From: Chromatiales bacterium | GTDB lineage: Bacteria > Pseudomonadota > Gammaproteobacteria > Chromatiales > Chromatiaceae | Assembly: GCA_022360595.1 (NCBI GenBank) | Contig: JAKSCN010000233.1 | Coordinates: forward strand, 1 to 18,789 | Length of the DNA: 18,789 nucleotides | Direction: 5' to 3' | Shown here: positions 17,696 to 18,789 of the stretch, one piece after another | Numbering within the stretch: the stretch's first letter is position 1 | Layout: the number at the start of each line of letters is the position of its first letter | The notes under the pieces: model-generated | What the model was told of the DNA's origin: nothing | Seen by the model: only the letters and a program-made list of their open reading frames with translations | The model's database searches: none | Position numbers and translations under genes: made by a program

Positions 17696-18346
17696 ATGAA
17701 TGGTACAGAATACAATCCCGCCATCGCCAGACGTTTTCGTGGTTTTCTGCCAGTCGTAGTCGATGTTGAGACGGCCGGTTTCGACGCCAAGACCGACGCA
17801 CTGCTGGAGATCGCCGCGGTCACCCTCCGAATGGACAACAAAGGGCTGATACACCCTTACGAATCTTTCTCATGCCATGTAGAGCCATTCCCCGGCGCCA
17901 ACCTGGACCCCAAGGCCCTCGCTTTTAATGGTATAGACCCGAATCACCCATTTCGCATGGCGATTCCTGAAAAACAGGCACTGGAAGAGATCACCGCCCC
18001 GATCCGTAAAGCGGTGAAGGCGAGCGACTGCACCCGGGCGATCCTGGTCGGCCATAACGCCTTTTTCGACCTGGGATTTCTAAACGCCGCCATTGAGCGC
18101 ACCAAATTCAAACGCTCTCCCTTCCACCCCTTCAGCACCTTCGACACAGTGTCATTGGCGGGGTTGGCCTATGGTCAAACGGTGCTTGCCAAAGCAGCGG
18201 CGGCGGCAGGCATTGAGTGGGATAACAGCGAGGCCCATTCGGCTATTTATGACACCATGAAAACAGCAGAGCTGTTCTGCGCCATCGTCAACAGGTGGCA
18301 AGAGCTGCAACCTTTTCCGTTAAACGTGCCTCAGGATCAGGTTTAA
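17696..18346 (+). CDS. rnt: Ribonuclease T
   Basis: A DEDDh 3'-5' exoribonuclease that trims the 3' ends of tRNA (including the CCA end turnover), 5S and 23S rRNA, and can act on single-stranded DNA. The 216 residues match the usual length. The catalytic residues are visible: D23 and E25 in VDVETAGF, D124 in GHNAFFDLGF, and H180 and D185 in EAHSAIYDTMKTAELF. The N-terminal RFRGFLPVVVDVETAGFDAK run is very close to the family consensus as I recall it from E. coli. It is the only plus-strand gene here. No Shine-Dalgarno sequence is visible before ATG 17696 (the upstream bases are pyrimidine-rich), yet this start gives the expected N-terminus. grxD follows in the convergent orientation. Confidence 0.96.
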   Translation: MNGTEYNPAIARRFRGFLPVVVDVETAGFDAKTDALLEIAAVTLRMDNKGLIHPYESFSCHVEPFPGANLDPKALAFNGIDPNHPFRMAIPEKQALEEITAPIRKAVKASDCTRAILVGHNAFFDLGFLNAAIERTKFKRSPFHPFSTFDTVSLAGLAYGQTVLAKAAAAAGIEWDNSEAHSAIYDTMKTAELFCAIVNRWQELQPFPLNVPQDQV

Positions 18347-18365
18347 GAGGAAACGGAGGTAAAAC

Positions 18366-18413
18366 ATGCGATCGAGAACCGATCGCACCGGTGGATGGAA
18401 AAGACGATCCTAG
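18366..18413 (+). CDS. Possible 15-codon small ORF after rnt
   Basis: ATG at 18366 runs to TAG at 18411-18413 and would encode MRSRTDRTGGWKRRS, an Arg-rich peptide. A good GGAGG (18355-18359) lies 6 nt before the ATG, and the ORF begins 19 nt after the rnt stop, so it could be translated from the rnt mRNA. The same bases form two hairpins, so the reading frame may be accidental. No homologue is known to me. Confidence 0.25.
   Translation: MRSRTDRTGGWKRRS
18367..18387 (-). terminator. Probable terminator of grxD
   Basis: An 8-bp perfect stem TGCGATCG / CGATCGCA with a 5-nt loop, followed on the minus strand by TGTTTTACC. It lies 55 nt past the grxD stop codon. Confidence 0.5.
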
Positions 18414-18433
18414 TCTGTCGTCTTCCATCCACC
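18390..18433. terminator. Large hairpin between convergent rnt and grxD
   Basis: Nine pairs (GGTGGATGG / CCATCCACC), a 2-nt bulge, then seven more pairs (AAGACGA / TCGTCTT) around a 10-nt loop. It sits between two convergent genes and probably blocks read-through in one or both directions, although no clear U-run follows it. Confidence 0.55.
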
Positions 18434-18442
18434 CGCAGTGGA

Positions 18443-18775
18443 TCAGGACTCTTCAGGCCAATTCTTGGCAGCCTCTTCGGCCATCTTCTGTAGATCACCG
18501 CTGGCGTGCATTTCCAGCGTAATGTCGCAACCGCCAATCAGCTCACCATTGATATAGAGCTGAGGAAAAGTTGGCCAGTCGGCAAACTTAGGCAGGTTTT
18601 CAAAGATCTCGGCATCGGCCAGTACATTCACATAAGCGAACTTAACGCCACAATCCTGCAGCGCGGCCGCTGCACGGGATGAGAAACCACACTGGGGAAA
18701 CTGAGGGGTACCCTTCATATAGAGGACAATAGGATTGTTCTCCACCTGCTCTTTAATACGCGCTAACGCATCCAT
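18443..18775 (-). CDS. grxD: Monothiol glutaredoxin (Grx4 type)
   Basis: A 110-residue monothiol CGFS glutaredoxin that binds and transfers [2Fe-2S] clusters with glutathione and BolA-type partners in the cytoplasm. The active site reads KGTPQFPQCGFSS, with the CGFS motif at residues 29-32. The glutathione-binding segments WPTFPQ (67-72) and GGCDI (81-85) are in place. Length is normal. The frame extends two codons further to a GTG at 18781, but GGAG at 18783-18786 sits 7 nt before the ATG at 18775, so the ATG is chosen. The gene is complete; its promoter lies beyond the window edge. Confidence 0.96.
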   Translation of the reverse strand: MDALARIKEQVENNPIVLYMKGTPQFPQCGFSSRAAAALQDCGVKFAYVNVLADAEIFENLPKFADWPTFPQLYINGELIGGCDITLEMHASGDLQKMAEEAAKNWPEES

Positions 18776-18789
18776 CTTCACACTCCAAA

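Overview
The window looks like chromosomal DNA from a sulfur-storing gammaproteobacterium, of the Chromatiales / Sedimenticola / chemosymbiont type. The main clue is a tandem pair of exported Gly/Tyr/Asn-rich proteins at 14536-15576 that resemble sulfur globule proteins. The other genes are typical gammaproteobacterial housekeeping genes: an AceE-type pyruvate dehydrogenase, RNase T, MlaA, a CGFS glutaredoxin, and a transketolase-GAPDH pair of the kind often seen in autotrophs. I cannot name the species. I saw no tRNA, rRNA, insertion sequence, prophage or CRISPR array.

Layout. All genes except rnt lie on the minus strand, so the text order is the reverse of transcription. 1-3076: tkt followed by gap, with gap cut by the window edge; this is sugar-phosphate metabolism, probably serving the Calvin cycle as well as the pentose phosphate pathway and glycolysis. 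3459-4013: a thioredoxin-fold redoxin. 4276-5496: argG, with its own promoter and a clear terminator. 5595-8178: a lone HerA/FtsK-type ATPase and an alpha/beta hydrolase. 8237-14243: the pyruvate dehydrogenase cluster aceE, aceF, lpdA. 14536-15576: the two sulfur-globule-like genes, with a promoter, an intercistronic hairpin and a strong terminator. 15829-17608: mlaA and a TraB/GumN-family gene. 17696-18346: rnt on the plus strand. 18443-18775: grxD, convergent with rnt.

How they fit together. AceE, AceF and LpdA form the E1, E2 and E3 of pyruvate dehydrogenase. E2 has one lipoyl domain and E3 carries a second, with the target lysine at residue 44 in both. Transketolase and GAPDH act on the same triose/pentose phosphate pool. 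The sulfur-globule-like pair would coat periplasmic sulfur deposits in a thiotroph. The remaining genes are single housekeeping functions: arginine synthesis, outer-membrane lipid asymmetry, tRNA 3'-end trimming, and iron-sulfur/thiol chemistry.

The most interesting region is the sulfur-globule-like pair. The two proteins share their N-terminal halves, but one ends in an Ala-Pro-Tyr heptad repeat and the other in a long, charged, Gln/Glu/Arg-rich helical tail. Several start codons were moved inward from the longest open frame because a Shine-Dalgarno sequence selects the internal codon; these are noted gene by gene.
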